From assembly GCF_022271435.1 (NCBI RefSeq), contig NZ_JAFIQY010000013.1:1-64000 (forward strand): a stretch of DNA of 64,000 nt, in the 5' to 3' direction. Under the pieces are notes generated by a model. It saw only the letters and a list, made by a program, of their open reading frames with translations. It did no database searches and had not been told where the DNA came from. Below, one piece after another: positions 33,060-41,599 of the stretch (the first letter of the stretch is position 1; each line of letters opens with the position of its first letter). The position numbers and the translations under genes are program-made. This DNA comes from Streptomyces monomycini (lineage in GTDB: Bacteria > Actinomycetota > Actinomycetes > Streptomycetales > Streptomycetaceae).

Positions 33060-34862
33060 TCAGTGGTCCGGGCGGGGTGGAAAGGGCCCGAGTGGCCAGG
33101 GGGTCGAGTCGTTCACCCAGCGGACCAGCAGCCGGTCGAGGGAGGCGAGGCTCAGCGGCTTGGCCAGGTGGGCGTCGAAACCCGAGCGCGCCGACCGGGC
33201 ACGGTCGGCGTCCTGGGTGAAGCCGGAGACCGCGACCAGCCGGGTACGGCCGGGCGGGAGTGTGGCGCGCAGCCGGCGGGCGATCTCGTGTCCGTGCACG
33301 TCGGGCAGGGCGAGGTCGCTCAGGACCAGGTCGTACGGGGCGGCGTCGGCGGCGGCCAGCCCGGCGCGGCCGGTGAAGCTGACCGTCACCTCGTCACCGT
33401 GCCGCTCCAGCAGGGCGCGGTAGGCGGCGGCGAGGTCGATGTTGTCCTCGATGACCAGAATGCGCAGGGGCGGCCGCGGAACGGCCGGAACCGGTTCGTC
33501 CGCCGCACGGCCGGGCTCCTGGGCGGACGCCGCGACCGGGAGCCGGACACAGAAGCTCGCGCCGCTGCCGTGGCCGTCGCTGTGCGCCTGTACCGTCCCG
33601 CCGTGCAGTTCGGCGATGCCACGCACGATCGGCAGCCCCAGACCGAGCCCGCCCGCCCCGGCACCGACGGCCCCGGCGGCCCGCACGAACGCTTCGAACA
33701 GGGTGTCCGCGGTGGCCGGGTCGAACCCGATGCCGTCGTCGCTGACCGTCGTCACGGCATGGCCGACGCCGTCGGGCGTGCCCGCCGGTTCCAGCACGAT
33801 GGCCACCGTCCCGCCGGGCCGGGTGTACTTGCAGCCGTTGCTGAGCAGATTGGCGGTCATCTGGGCGAGCCGGACGCGGTCGCCGTCCACGGGGACCGGC
33901 CGGGGCGGCAGCGAGACCCGCAGTTCGCGGTCGTTACGGGCGTACTCGGGCCGGATGTCGTGGACGGCGGTGGCGATGACGGCACGCAGGTCGAGGCGCT
34001 CCCTGACCAGTTGCAGACGGCCGGTGAGCGCCTTGGCCGCGTCCAGCAGGTCGTCGGTCATCCTGATCATGTGGGTGAGCTGCCGTTGCAGTACGGACAG
34101 GGCGGGGTGGCCGGCCGGACAGTCGAGGGCGAGCAGTTCGCCGACGGCCTGGAGCGCGGCCAGGGGATTGCGCAGTTCGTGCGAGAGAGTGGCGATGAAC
34201 CGGTCCTTGGCCTGCTGATGCGCGCGCAGGGCCTGCCCGGCGGCGGTCAGCGCCTCGTTGGCGCGCAGCAGCCGCTGGTTGGCCTCCTGGACCTCACGAC
34301 TGCGGGCGAACAGGTCGCTCTCCATACGCTCGGCACGTTCCCGCCGGTCCGCGGCGTCCGGCTGCGGGCGCTGCCCCGGGCGGCGCATGAGGACGAAGGC
34401 GGTGACGTCCTCGACCCGGTGGACGATGTGGGTGACCGTACCGTTCGCGTCGAGCACCGGAGCGTTGACCGGGCTCCAGTACCGCTCCTCGAACCTTCCG
34501 CCGGGGCCGGCCGGGATGTCGTACCGCTGGAGCGCCATGACGTCGGGCCGGCCGGTGGCCAGCACGTTGCGCAGCGAACGGCCCAGGTTGCGCACGCCGT
34601 CCGCGGCGGTGTCGGCCGGGTTGTCGGGGAAGGCGTCGAACATCGGGCGGCCGATGAGCCGCCGGCGGTCGGTGCGGGTGGCGGCCAGGTACGCCTGGTT
34701 GACCTCGACGATGCGCAGTCCGGCGTCGAGGACCAGGCAGGGCGAGGGGGTGGCGTCGAACAGGGCGCGGTAGTCGGGGGTGACGGCGGTGGGGCGGGCG
34801 CCGGACGGGCCGGGGCCGCCGGGCCCGTCCCGGTCGGTACCCGTACCGGTGTCGGGTGCCAT
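33060..34862 (-). CDS. Hybrid sensor histidine kinase (PAS, HisKA, HATPase, receiver)
   Basis: 600 aa from ATG 34862, with GAGGTGGGA upstream. Order of domains: PAS (about 28-160, DYRALFDATPSPCLVL), a coiled linker, HisKA with His228 in TLSHELRNPLAAL, HATPase with ANLLSNGCKY and DDGIGFDP and a GLGLGLPIVR G-box, then a C-terminal receiver (ILVIEDNIDL) with phospho-acceptor Asp516. No membrane segment is present, so a cytosolic signal is sensed. It lies 28 bp after the response regulator gene. Confidence 0.93.
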   Translation of the reverse strand: MAPDTGTGTDRDGPGGPGPSGARPTAVTPDYRALFDATPSPCLVLDAGLRIVEVNQAYLAATRTDRRRLIGRPMFDAFPDNPADTAADGVRNLGRSLRNVLATGRPDVMALQRYDIPAGPGGRFEERYWSPVNAPVLDANGTVTHIVHRVEDVTAFVLMRRPGQRPQPDAADRRERAERMESDLFARSREVQEANQRLLRANEALTAAGQALRAHQQAKDRFIATLSHELRNPLAALQAVGELLALDCPAGHPALSVLQRQLTHMIRMTDDLLDAAKALTGRLQLVRERLDLRAVIATAVHDIRPEYARNDRELRVSLPPRPVPVDGDRVRLAQMTANLLSNGCKYTRPGGTVAIVLEPAGTPDGVGHAVTTVSDDGIGFDPATADTLFEAFVRAAGAVGAGAGGLGLGLPIVRGIAELHGGTVQAHSDGHGSGASFCVRLPVAASAQEPGRAADEPVPAVPRPPLRILVIEDNIDLAAAYRALLERHGDEVTVSFTGRAGLAAADAAPYDLVLSDLALPDVHGHEIARRLRATLPPGRTRLVAVSGFTQDADRARSARSGFDAHLAKPLSLASLDRLLVRWVNDSTPWPLGPFPPRPDH

Positions 34863-34890
34863 ACGCGTCCCACCTCGTCCCGTGCGCCGC

Positions 34891-35724
34891 TCAGGTGTCC
34901 TGCGCCGTGCTGTCGAGGCGGTAGCCGAAGCCGCGTACGGTCGTGATCCGCGGCGTGCGGACGCCGGTGGCCGCGAGTTTGCGGCGTACCCGGTAGACGT
35001 GTTCGGCGACGGTGGCCGGCGTCTGCCAGCCGTCCCTGTCCCATACATGGTCCAGCAGTTGGGCGGCGGAGAAGGTCTGTCCGGGGGCGGTCGTGAGGAA
35101 CTCCACCAGCGCGTACTCGCGCGGGGTGAAGGTGATCGGCCCGCCGGGGGCCCGTGCCTGCCGGGCGGCGGTGTCGACGGTCAGGTCGCCCAGCCTGCGC
35201 ACCGGCCCGGGAGCCTCCGTACGCGCCGCGCCGTTCCCGGGCGTCGTCCGGCGCAGCACCGCCCGGATGCGGGCCGCCAACTCCCGCTGCGAGAAGGGTT
35301 TCACCAGGTAGTCGTCGGCGCCCAGTTCCAGCCCGAGCACCCGGTCGGTTTCCTCGCCGCGCCCGGTGAGGATGATGACCGGAGGTCCGCCGGTGTGCCG
35401 CACACCGCGCAGCAGGTCGAGCCCGTTGCCGTCCGGCAGCCCCAGGTCGAGCACGACCAGATCGACCGGCCCGGCGCGCAGTACGGCCCGCCCCGAGCGG
35501 GCGTCGGGCGCGTCCACCACGGTGAAGCCCTCCCGCTCCAGGCAGGCCCGTGACATGGCGACGAGGTCGCTCTCGTCGTCGATCAGCGCGATCACCGGCC
35601 GGGCGTCCGGCCGCACGCCGGCCGGGGCGGTGCCTGCCCAGGCGTCGCCCCGCGGCGGTTCGGAGGATGTCGGCAACGGTGGTCCAACGGTGTCGGCAGC
35701 GTTGATGCAGCGTTGATCCGGCAT
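34891..35724 (-). CDS. OmpR-type response regulator
   Basis: 277 aa from ATG 35724; a TTG at 35739 is a less likely start. A receiver domain (IALIDDESDL; Asp93 in VVLDLGLPDGNG; Lys in VKPFSQ) precedes a winged helix (FTPREYALVEFLT, TVAEHVYRVRRKLAATG). About 45 low-complexity residues come before the receiver. It is first in an operon with the hybrid kinase, its probable partner. Confidence 0.93.
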   Translation of the reverse strand: MPDQRCINAADTVGPPLPTSSEPPRGDAWAGTAPAGVRPDARPVIALIDDESDLVAMSRACLEREGFTVVDAPDARSGRAVLRAGPVDLVVLDLGLPDGNGLDLLRGVRHTGGPPVIILTGRGEETDRVLGLELGADDYLVKPFSQRELAARIRAVLRRTTPGNGAARTEAPGPVRRLGDLTVDTAARQARAPGGPITFTPREYALVEFLTTAPGQTFSAAQLLDHVWDRDGWQTPATVAEHVYRVRRKLAATGVRTPRITTVRGFGYRLDSTAQDT

Positions 35725-35772
35725 CGATACCCCGGCCAACGGACCCTGCTTGACTGAGTGCCGGACCTGAAC

Positions 35773-35789
35773 TACTCCGTGTCGGAGTA
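35773..35789. promoter_or_regulatory. 17-bp palindrome between divergent regulator genes
   Basis: TACTCCG-TGT-CGGAGTA is a perfect inverted repeat midway between the response regulator (35724) and the GAF gene (35814). Its place in an 89-bp divergent gap suggests an operator for either gene. The binding protein is not known. Confidence 0.5.
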
Positions 35790-35813
35790 TCTTATGCCGG
35801 ACGAGGGGGCGCC

Positions 35814-36500
35814 GTGGAAGGCTCCGAGGCGAACGTGTGCCGGTTCCGACGCCGCCTGGCGGACCTGTCCGGCGGCCCGTTGCGCGCCCGGGCCGAGGTC
35901 ACCGGCTTCCTCGACACCCTGACCCGCGTCTGTGCGGAACTGCTGGAGGCCGCCGGGTGCGGGATGCTGCTGACCGACGACACCGGCAGCCTGAACCTGG
36001 TCTCGGCCTCCACCGAACCCGCGCGCCACCTGCAACACCTGCAACTGAGCCGTTCCGAAGGCCCCTGGGTGGACTCCTTCCACACCGGCCACGGCACGCA
36101 GTGCCCCAACTTGGCGCACGCGCGCACCTGGTGGCCGTCCTTCGCACCCGCGGCCCAGGAGGCCGGGTTCCGGTCCGTGCAGACCAGCGCGATGCGGCTG
36201 CGGGGCGAGACGATCGGCACGATCGGCGTCTACCGCACCGAGCCCGGGCCCTCGGAGGAGACCGCCACCGTACTGGCCCAGGCGCTGGCCGATGTCGCCG
36301 CGGCGGCCGTAAGGCGCCACCGGCTGCTGAGCTGTGGGGCCGCCCCGGGACGCGGCCCGTCCCGCCCCTCCGGCCCTTTTGGTACGGAACCGCGAGCGGC
36401 GTCGGCCGGTCACGGCTCCGGCGATCCGTCCGGCCTCCCGCCCGGACGCCGCCGACGCGTCCCCCGCGCCGACCCCTCCCAGGAGTACTTCGATGCCTGA
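35814..36500 (+). CDS. GAF-domain protein without ANTAR domain
   Basis: 228 aa from GTG 35814 with GAGGGGG upstream. A GAF domain spans about 20-170: GFLDTLTRVCAELLEAAGCG, SEGPWVDSFHTGHG, QTSAMRLRGETIGTIGVYR. The last 55 residues are Pro/Arg-rich and look disordered; the ANTAR RNA-binding helix expected in many paralogues is absent. The stop overlaps the start of the next gene, a GAF-ANTAR protein, by 8 bp. Ligand unknown. Confidence 0.85.
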   Translation: MEGSEANVCRFRRRLADLSGGPLRARAEVTGFLDTLTRVCAELLEAAGCGMLLTDDTGSLNLVSASTEPARHLQHLQLSRSEGPWVDSFHTGHGTQCPNLAHARTWWPSFAPAAQEAGFRSVQTSAMRLRGETIGTIGVYRTEPGPSEETATVLAQALADVAAAAVRRHRLLSCGAAPGRGPSRPSGPFGTEPRAASAGHGSGDPSGLPPGRRRRVPRADPSQEYFDA

Positions 36501-37320
36501 CACCATCGGTCCTCCGCCCGGCGACGTCCCGTCCGGCGACCCGGCGTCCGGCGAGAGGTCACCGGTTCTCGGCGCGGCCCTCGCGGACCTGACCGACATC
36601 CGCGCCGGAACCACACCCGCCACGCTCACCCGGCGCTTGGTCGGGTACTGCGTCGACCTGTTGCCCGTCGACGCCGCGGGCGTCATGCTGCTGGATCCCG
36701 CGGCCCCCGGCGCCCAGGTCGCCGAGACGGGCCTGCCGCCCGCCGGGCACCGCGTCGACGTGGCCGCGGGCTCGGACGAGGCCCTTCGCGAGATGGAGCT
36801 GTACGCGGCCGGCAGCGGACGGGGCCCGTCCGTCGAAGCCCTGTTCACCGGCCGTTCGTGCGGCGTCGCGGACTTCACCGCCGCGGGCGCCCGCTGGCCC
36901 GACCTCACACTGCGGGCGGTGGCCGCGGGCTATCGGGCGATGTGGGCCCAGCCGATGCGCCACCTCGAACACTCCGTCGGTGTGATCAACCTCTACCGGC
37001 GCACCACCGGGCTCCTGCCCCCGCACCACCAGGAACGTGCCCGGAAACTGGCCCACGCGGCCACCATCGGTCTGCTGCTGTTCTGGGCCAGGCGGCTACG
37101 GGCCGAGCGCCTGCAGTGGAGCCTCACCGCCCGTGTCGTCACCGAGCAGGCCAAGGGCATCCTCGCCCAGCGCCTCGGCCTGCCCCCGGACGCCGCCTTC
37201 GAAGTGCTGACCGCCCAGGCCCTGCTGCACCGCTCCCCCGTGCCCGACCTCGCCCGCGCCCTCGCCGAAGAGCCCGACGGACCATGGCCGCCGCGGGCTC
37301 CGGGCGACCGGCCGCGGTGA
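36493..37320 (+). CDS. GAF-ANTAR transcription antiterminator
   Basis: 275 aa from ATG 36493, with AGGAG at 36481-36485. GAF (about 25-190; VDAAGVMLLDP, EHSVGVINLYR) is followed by the ANTAR three-helix domain, TARVVTEQAKGILAQRLGLP with AFEVLTAQALLH. ANTAR proteins bind paired RNA hairpins and prevent termination. It forms an overlapping pair with the GAF-only protein upstream, so the two might heterodimerise. Confidence 0.9.
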   Translation: MPDTIGPPPGDVPSGDPASGERSPVLGAALADLTDIRAGTTPATLTRRLVGYCVDLLPVDAAGVMLLDPAAPGAQVAETGLPPAGHRVDVAAGSDEALREMELYAAGSGRGPSVEALFTGRSCGVADFTAAGARWPDLTLRAVAAGYRAMWAQPMRHLEHSVGVINLYRRTTGLLPPHHQERARKLAHAATIGLLLFWARRLRAERLQWSLTARVVTEQAKGILAQRLGLPPDAAFEVLTAQALLHRSPVPDLARALAEEPDGPWPPRAPGDRPR

Positions 37321-37364
37321 CCGGGGGCTGTACCGCGACCGGCGCCCGTACCCGGCCTGCCGCC

Positions 37365-38378
37365 CTACCCGGCTCCGCCGCTCACCGCCTCCTCCGGTAC
37401 GTACACCACCCACACCTGGCCCGTCGCGAAGTTGAGCGGTGTGCCGGACGCCGTGGTGAAGTCCGTGCCGCTGTCGGGGGACGGCCGCGACCAGTGGGCC
37501 TCGTACGCCTTGCCGTCCCGCAGCACCCGCGCGGGCCCCGAACCGGTGGTCTCGGTGTACGGCGAATAGGCGCCCCAGCGGTCGTGGTAGCGCGAGGGAC
37601 GGATCCGTACGCCCTGGACGACGACGGTGGGCGCCGCGAGCCGCTGCCCGGCAGCGGTTTCGGCCGGTGCGCCGTCCATGGACACCAGCCAGCTCCGCCG
37701 CCGCGCCGACCAGTCGAAGGAGAAGCGGGCGGCCGGGTAACGGGCCGTGTACGAGGGTGTGTTGCGTCCGCCTGAGGGCGCGGCGCCGAAGCGGAAGCCG
37801 ATGTCGTGCGCGGTGCTCGCGCCGGAAGCCGCCTCGAGGGCGCGTTCGGGGCGCAGGTAGAGATTGTGCGGGGCCGCGCGGTCGCGGCCCCGGAAATACG
37901 CTTCGGAAGTCTTCCCCGGAGGCCGCGGGTACAGCGGGGCCGCCTCGACGACGGGCTCCAGCTTCGCCTGCGTGCCGGAGTAGGCGAAGGCGGGGCGGCC
38001 GAACTGGCGCAGCAGTTCCAGGTCCGACTCGCGGGCGCTGCGTACGGGGCCGACGGCCTGCGGCAGCCGGGAGGAGTAGACGGCCAGCAGCCGCGACAGT
38101 CCCGACTCGACCCGTTCCACGTAGACGATGTCGGCGGCGTCGAGGCCCGTCTGGGGGCGCGCGGCCCGTACGTTGTCGATCTTCACGGCGATCACCGGGG
38201 CGGCCCGTGCCGCCTTCCCCGTGAACGGCGAACGCCCGTCGGGCGTTCCGCTCTGCTGACAGCCGCTCGACACGCCCGCCAGCAGGAGGCAGACCAACGC
38301 CGCTCCCGCAGGCACCGCACGTCTCCCCTCAGGCACCGCACGTCTCCCCGCAGGCACCACACGCTTCCTCGCTCGCAC
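37365..38378 (-). CDS. DUF3048 (YerB-like) lipoprotein
   Basis: 337 aa, exported and lipid-anchored: the signal ends LLLAGVSSGC with the lipobox Cys. VIAVKIDNVRAARPQTGLDA and VYVERVESGLSRLLAVYSS are DUF3048 blocks, followed by PVRSARESDLELLRQFG. YerB relatives bind a cell-wall or replication partner in Bacillus; the actinomycete role is unclear. The n-region of the signal repeats VPAGRRA-type heptads encoded by a 21-bp DNA repeat. Start GTG 38378 is the best fit but not certain. Confidence 0.88.
   Translation of the reverse strand: MRARKRVVPAGRRAVPEGRRAVPAGAALVCLLLAGVSSGCQQSGTPDGRSPFTGKAARAAPVIAVKIDNVRAARPQTGLDAADIVYVERVESGLSRLLAVYSSRLPQAVGPVRSARESDLELLRQFGRPAFAYSGTQAKLEPVVEAAPLYPRPPGKTSEAYFRGRDRAAPHNLYLRPERALEAASGASTAHDIGFRFGAAPSGGRNTPSYTARYPAARFSFDWSARRRSWLVSMDGAPAETAAGQRLAAPTVVVQGVRIRPSRYHDRWGAYSPYTETTGSGPARVLRDGKAYEAHWSRPSPDSGTDFTTASGTPLNFATGQVWVVYVPEEAVSGGAG
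38310..38378. repeat. Three 21-bp tandem repeats inside the lipoprotein signal-peptide region
   Basis: Units of the type AGGCACCGCACGTCTCCCC recur three times at 21-bp spacing between about 38310 and 38378. On the minus strand they encode repeats of the form R-R-A-V-P-A/E-G ahead of the hydrophobic core. Copy-number change would alter only the n-region length. Confidence 0.7.
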
Positions 38379-38561
38379 CGCCGTCCTCCCGTCAGTGCCA
38401 CCCCGTCCGTCGAGGACACCACAGGAACGGCCGCGTGGCGAGAGGGCGCAGGCGGCCCGGGGGCCCCGGTGCGGCACCGGACGTCCGGCGCCCGGTGCGG
38501 CACCGGACGTCCCGGGCAGCCCGGTACGCACCCCGCGGCCACCCGATGGCATCCTGGCGGC

Positions 38562-39341
38562 GTGAACCGACCCGAGATCCACTGCACTGTCGCCCCCGAG
38601 CTGCGGCTCTTCGTCCCCGCCGACCGCCGCCAGGGCCCTTCCACCCTGCGCACCGACGGGTCCTCCACCCTCGGACACGTCGTGGAATCGTTCGGTGTCC
38701 CGCTCACCGAGGTGGGCCGCCTGCTCGTGGACGGGCAGGAGGTGCCGGTGTCGCACGTCCCGCGGGACGGTGAGTCGGTCGAGGTGTGCGCGGTCGGACG
38801 GCCGCAGGAAGTGCCGGGCGCCCCGCTGCGGTTCCTGCTCGACGTGCACCTGGGAACCCTCGCGCGGCGGCTGCGGCTGCTGGGCGTGGACGCGGCGTAC
38901 GAGAGCGAGGACATCGGCGACCCGGCCCTGGCCGCGCGGTCGGCCGCCGAGCGGCGGGTGCTGCTCTCCCGGGACCGCGGCCTGCTGCGGCGGCGCGAGA
39001 ACTGGGCGGGGGCGTACGTCTACAGCGACCGCCCCGACGAACAACTGCGCGACGTGCTGGGCCGGTTCGCGCCGGAGCTCGCGCCGTGGACCCGGTGCAC
39101 CGCCTGCAACGGCCTGCTGAAGGAGGCCGAGAAGGGCACCGTCGAGGAGCGGCTGGAGGGGGGTACGCGGCGTACGTACGACGTGTTCGCCCAGTGCACC
39201 GCCTGCGACCGCGTGTACTGGCACGGCGCGCACCACGCGCGCCTGGAGGCCGTGGTCGACGCGGCGGTGCGTGAATTCGGTGGAGCGGCAACCGCTCGCG
39301 GCACCGCTGTACCCCGGGACGGCTCAGCCGCCCAGGGATGA
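38562..39341 (+). CDS. Mut7-C RNAse domain protein with ubiquitin-like N-terminus
   Basis: 259 aa from GTG 38562. Residues about 1-85 look like a ThiS/ubiquitin-like domain (CTVAPELRLFVPADRRQG, GHVVESFGVPLTEVG). The Mut7-C domain follows: FLLDVHLGTLARRLRLLGVD and VLLSRDRGLLRR (PIN-like), then a zinc ribbon CTACNGLL...CTACDRVYW. Annotated in genomes as a presumed RNase; activity is unproven. The ribosome binding site is weak. Confidence 0.88.
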   Translation: MNRPEIHCTVAPELRLFVPADRRQGPSTLRTDGSSTLGHVVESFGVPLTEVGRLLVDGQEVPVSHVPRDGESVEVCAVGRPQEVPGAPLRFLLDVHLGTLARRLRLLGVDAAYESEDIGDPALAARSAAERRVLLSRDRGLLRRRENWAGAYVYSDRPDEQLRDVLGRFAPELAPWTRCTACNGLLKEAEKGTVEERLEGGTRRTYDVFAQCTACDRVYWHGAHHARLEAVVDAAVREFGGAATARGTAVPRDGSAAQG

Positions 39342-39372
39342 GACAGGACAACGCGAGCCGCCCCCACGCCCC

Positions 39373-40197
39373 TCAGGAAGCGTCGGCAGCCGCCCCCGGC
39401 GCCGACGCACCGTGCCGGGTCACCGCCGCGCCGTGCCCCGGCTCCTCCGGCAGCACGCCGTCCGTCCCGGCCTCCAGCGCGGCCAGGGCCATCAGTTCCC
39501 TGGACGTCACCCCTTCGGGCACCGGCACCGGCGCCGGGGTGCGCAGCGGCGGCTGCCACCCCGCCTCCGGGTCCCAGGAGCGGACCACCTTGGCGGGCGC
39601 CCCGGCCACCACCGCGTGGTCGGGCACCTCGCCCCGTACGACCGCTCCGGCCGCGACCACCACGTTGCGGCCCAGCCGGGCGCCCGGCAGTATCACCGCC
39701 CCGGTCCCCACCCAGCTGCCCGGGCCGATCGAGACGGGCTCGCTGCGCGGCCACTGCTTGCCGACCGGCAGTTCGGGGTCGTCGTAGCTGTGGTTGGTGG
39801 TCGTGACGTACACGCCGGGCCCGAAGAAGCAGTCGTCGCCGATGGCCAGCCGGACGTCGGCGATCACATGGCTGCCGCGGCCCAGGACCACGCCGTTGCC
39901 GAGGGTGAGGATCGGGTCGGCGCCGAGGTCGAGGTCGGGCATCATCCCGGCGGTCAGCGTCACGTCCTGGGCGATGATGCAGTACGCGCCGATCTCGATC
40001 CACGGGTCGCCGAAGACGGTGCCCTGCGGGAAGGCCAGCCGGGCCCCGTCCCCCAGGCTGCGGAAACGGTACGGCCCCGGGCGTTCGGCGGTGACGGCGC
40101 CCGCCTCCCGTACCCAGCGCGCCCCGCGGTGCACCGCGCGGGACACCGTCCGGCGGCGCCACGCCGCCACGGATGAGAACACGTTCTTCTTCGGCAC
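39373..40197 (-). CDS. Left-handed beta-helix (hexapeptide) acyltransferase
   Basis: 274 aa with hexapeptide repeats from about 65 to 200 (GVVLGRGSHVIADVRLAIGD, VSIGPGSWVGTGAVILPGAR, GRNVVVAAGAVVRGEVPDHA). The catalytic His is probably in TTNHSYDDPE, as in maltose/nodulation acetyltransferases. The first 45 residues have no membrane segment. The last 45 residues are Ala/Gly-rich and disordered. It likely O-acetylates a sugar or envelope compound, substrate unknown. Confidence 0.88.
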   Translation of the reverse strand: MPKKNVFSSVAAWRRRTVSRAVHRGARWVREAGAVTAERPGPYRFRSLGDGARLAFPQGTVFGDPWIEIGAYCIIAQDVTLTAGMMPDLDLGADPILTLGNGVVLGRGSHVIADVRLAIGDDCFFGPGVYVTTTNHSYDDPELPVGKQWPRSEPVSIGPGSWVGTGAVILPGARLGRNVVVAAGAVVRGEVPDHAVVAGAPAKVVRSWDPEAGWQPPLRTPAPVPVPEGVTSRELMALAALEAGTDGVLPEEPGHGAAVTRHGASAPGAAADAS

Positions 40198-40336
40198 CCG
40201 CTCACCGTACTCAGGCCGGTGTGCCGGCCGCCCCGCCGCGCCCTGTGATCTTCACCCCACCGGCGCGGCGGCGCCTCGGCCCGCCGTCGCCGGGCGCCGA
40301 CGGGACAGTGCCCGGCGGCCCGCCTATCGTTGGGAC

Positions 40337-40828
40337 ATGGAACCCGCCGCGCAGGCCGTCGACGGCCGTCGCGAGTCCGCCGAGGAACGGGCCGACCGGC
40401 GGTGGAACGAGCTGCTGCAAGAGGTCCGGGTGGCCCAGACCGGCGTGCAGATCCTCTTCGGCTTCCTGCTCACCGTCGTCTTCACCCCCCGCTTCGCCTC
40501 CCTCGAACCGGTCGACAGGGCGATCTACGTGGTCACGCTGTGCCTGGGCGCGGCCGCCAACGGCGCCCTCATCGGACCGGTCGCCTTCCACCGGCTCGTG
40601 ACCGGGCTGCACCTGAAGGCGCAGACGGTCACCTGGGCGTCCCGGCTGACCATCGTCGGCATCGTGCTGCTGCTCGCCACGATCATCTCGGCGTTCCTGC
40701 TCATCCTGCGCGTCGCGCTGCACGACAGCGCCGTCCCGTGGATCGTCTCGGGCCTGGTCGCGTGGTTCCTGCTGTGCTGGTTCGCACTGCCCGTCTGGGC
40801 CCGGCGCCGGTACGCGCGCGACAGGTGA
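40337..40828 (+). CDS. DUF6328-type membrane protein
   Basis: 163 aa: a charged N-terminal helix (EERADRRWNELLQEVRVAQT), then four hydrophobic helices (VQILFGFLLTVVFTP, IYVVTLCLGAAANGALIGPV, LTIVGIVLLLATIISAFLLI, VSGLVAWFLLCWFALPVWA). The N-terminal NELLQE-RVAQTGVQI pattern is typical of DUF6328 proteins of Streptomyces, of unknown role. Single gene. Confidence 0.85.
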   Translation: MEPAAQAVDGRRESAEERADRRWNELLQEVRVAQTGVQILFGFLLTVVFTPRFASLEPVDRAIYVVTLCLGAAANGALIGPVAFHRLVTGLHLKAQTVTWASRLTIVGIVLLLATIISAFLLILRVALHDSAVPWIVSGLVAWFLLCWFALPVWARRRYARDR

Positions 40829-40960
40829 ACCCGTCCGTGCCACGCCGTACGGCCGCTCCGTGTCGAACGGCGGGGCACGGGCACCCGGGGTACGGTCCAC
40901 ACCACAGGTGACAGGAGCACCACGGTGTGCTCACACCCTGTCGATTTCCGAGGAGCTGCC

Positions 40961-41572
40961 GTGATCCGCGCCCTGGCGTTCGTCTGCACCCTGAACCCGT
41001 CCCCCACCGACTCCAGCAGCCAGCTGCTGGCGGACCAGGTGCTGGCCGAACTGGGCGGGCTCGGGGTGCAGTGCGAGTCGGTACGCGTCGCCGACCACGA
41101 CATCCGTCCCGGCGTCGCCACCGACATGGGCGACGGCGACGCCTGGCCGGGCTTGCGCGAGAAGCTGCTGGCGGCCGACATCGTGCTGCTGGCGACCCCG
41201 ATCTGGCTCGGTCACCCGTCCAGCCTGTGCCAGCGGGTGCTGGAGCGGATGAACGCCGACATCGCCGAGACGGACGAGCAGGGGCGGCAGCTGATGTACG
41301 GCAAGGTCGGCGCCGTGGCCGTCGTCGGCAACGAGGACGGCGCGCACAAGGTGAGCGCCGACCTCTTCCAGGGCCTCAACGACCTCGGCGTCTCCCTGGC
41401 ACCCAACGCGGTCACGTACTGGGTGGGCGAGGCGCAGCACGGCACCGACTACCAGGACCTGGACGAGCGGCCCGAGAACGTGGCCGCCACGACGCGCACC
41501 CTCGCCGTGAACGCCGTACACCTGGTGCGGCTGCTGCGCCAGTACTCCTACCCGCCGTCCTCGTCCTCCTGA
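40961..41572 (+). CDS. Flavodoxin-like NAD(P)H-dependent oxidoreductase
   Basis: 203 aa from GTG 40961, which has a strong GAGGAGCT site. CTLNPSPTDSSSQLLADQVL matches the FMN phosphate loop of NADPH-dependent FMN reductases; TPIWLGHPSSLCQRVLER and GKVGAVAVVGNEDGAH are the second and third flavin-contact loops. It probably reduces a quinone, azo or nitro compound; substrate unknown. A longer frame to 40925 has no ribosome binding site. Confidence 0.9.
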   Translation: MIRALAFVCTLNPSPTDSSSQLLADQVLAELGGLGVQCESVRVADHDIRPGVATDMGDGDAWPGLREKLLAADIVLLATPIWLGHPSSLCQRVLERMNADIAETDEQGRQLMYGKVGAVAVVGNEDGAHKVSADLFQGLNDLGVSLAPNAVTYWVGEAQHGTDYQDLDERPENVAATTRTLAVNAVHLVRLLRQYSYPPSSSS

Positions 41573-41599
41573 GGACCGGTGGCCGCCCCGCCGGTACCC

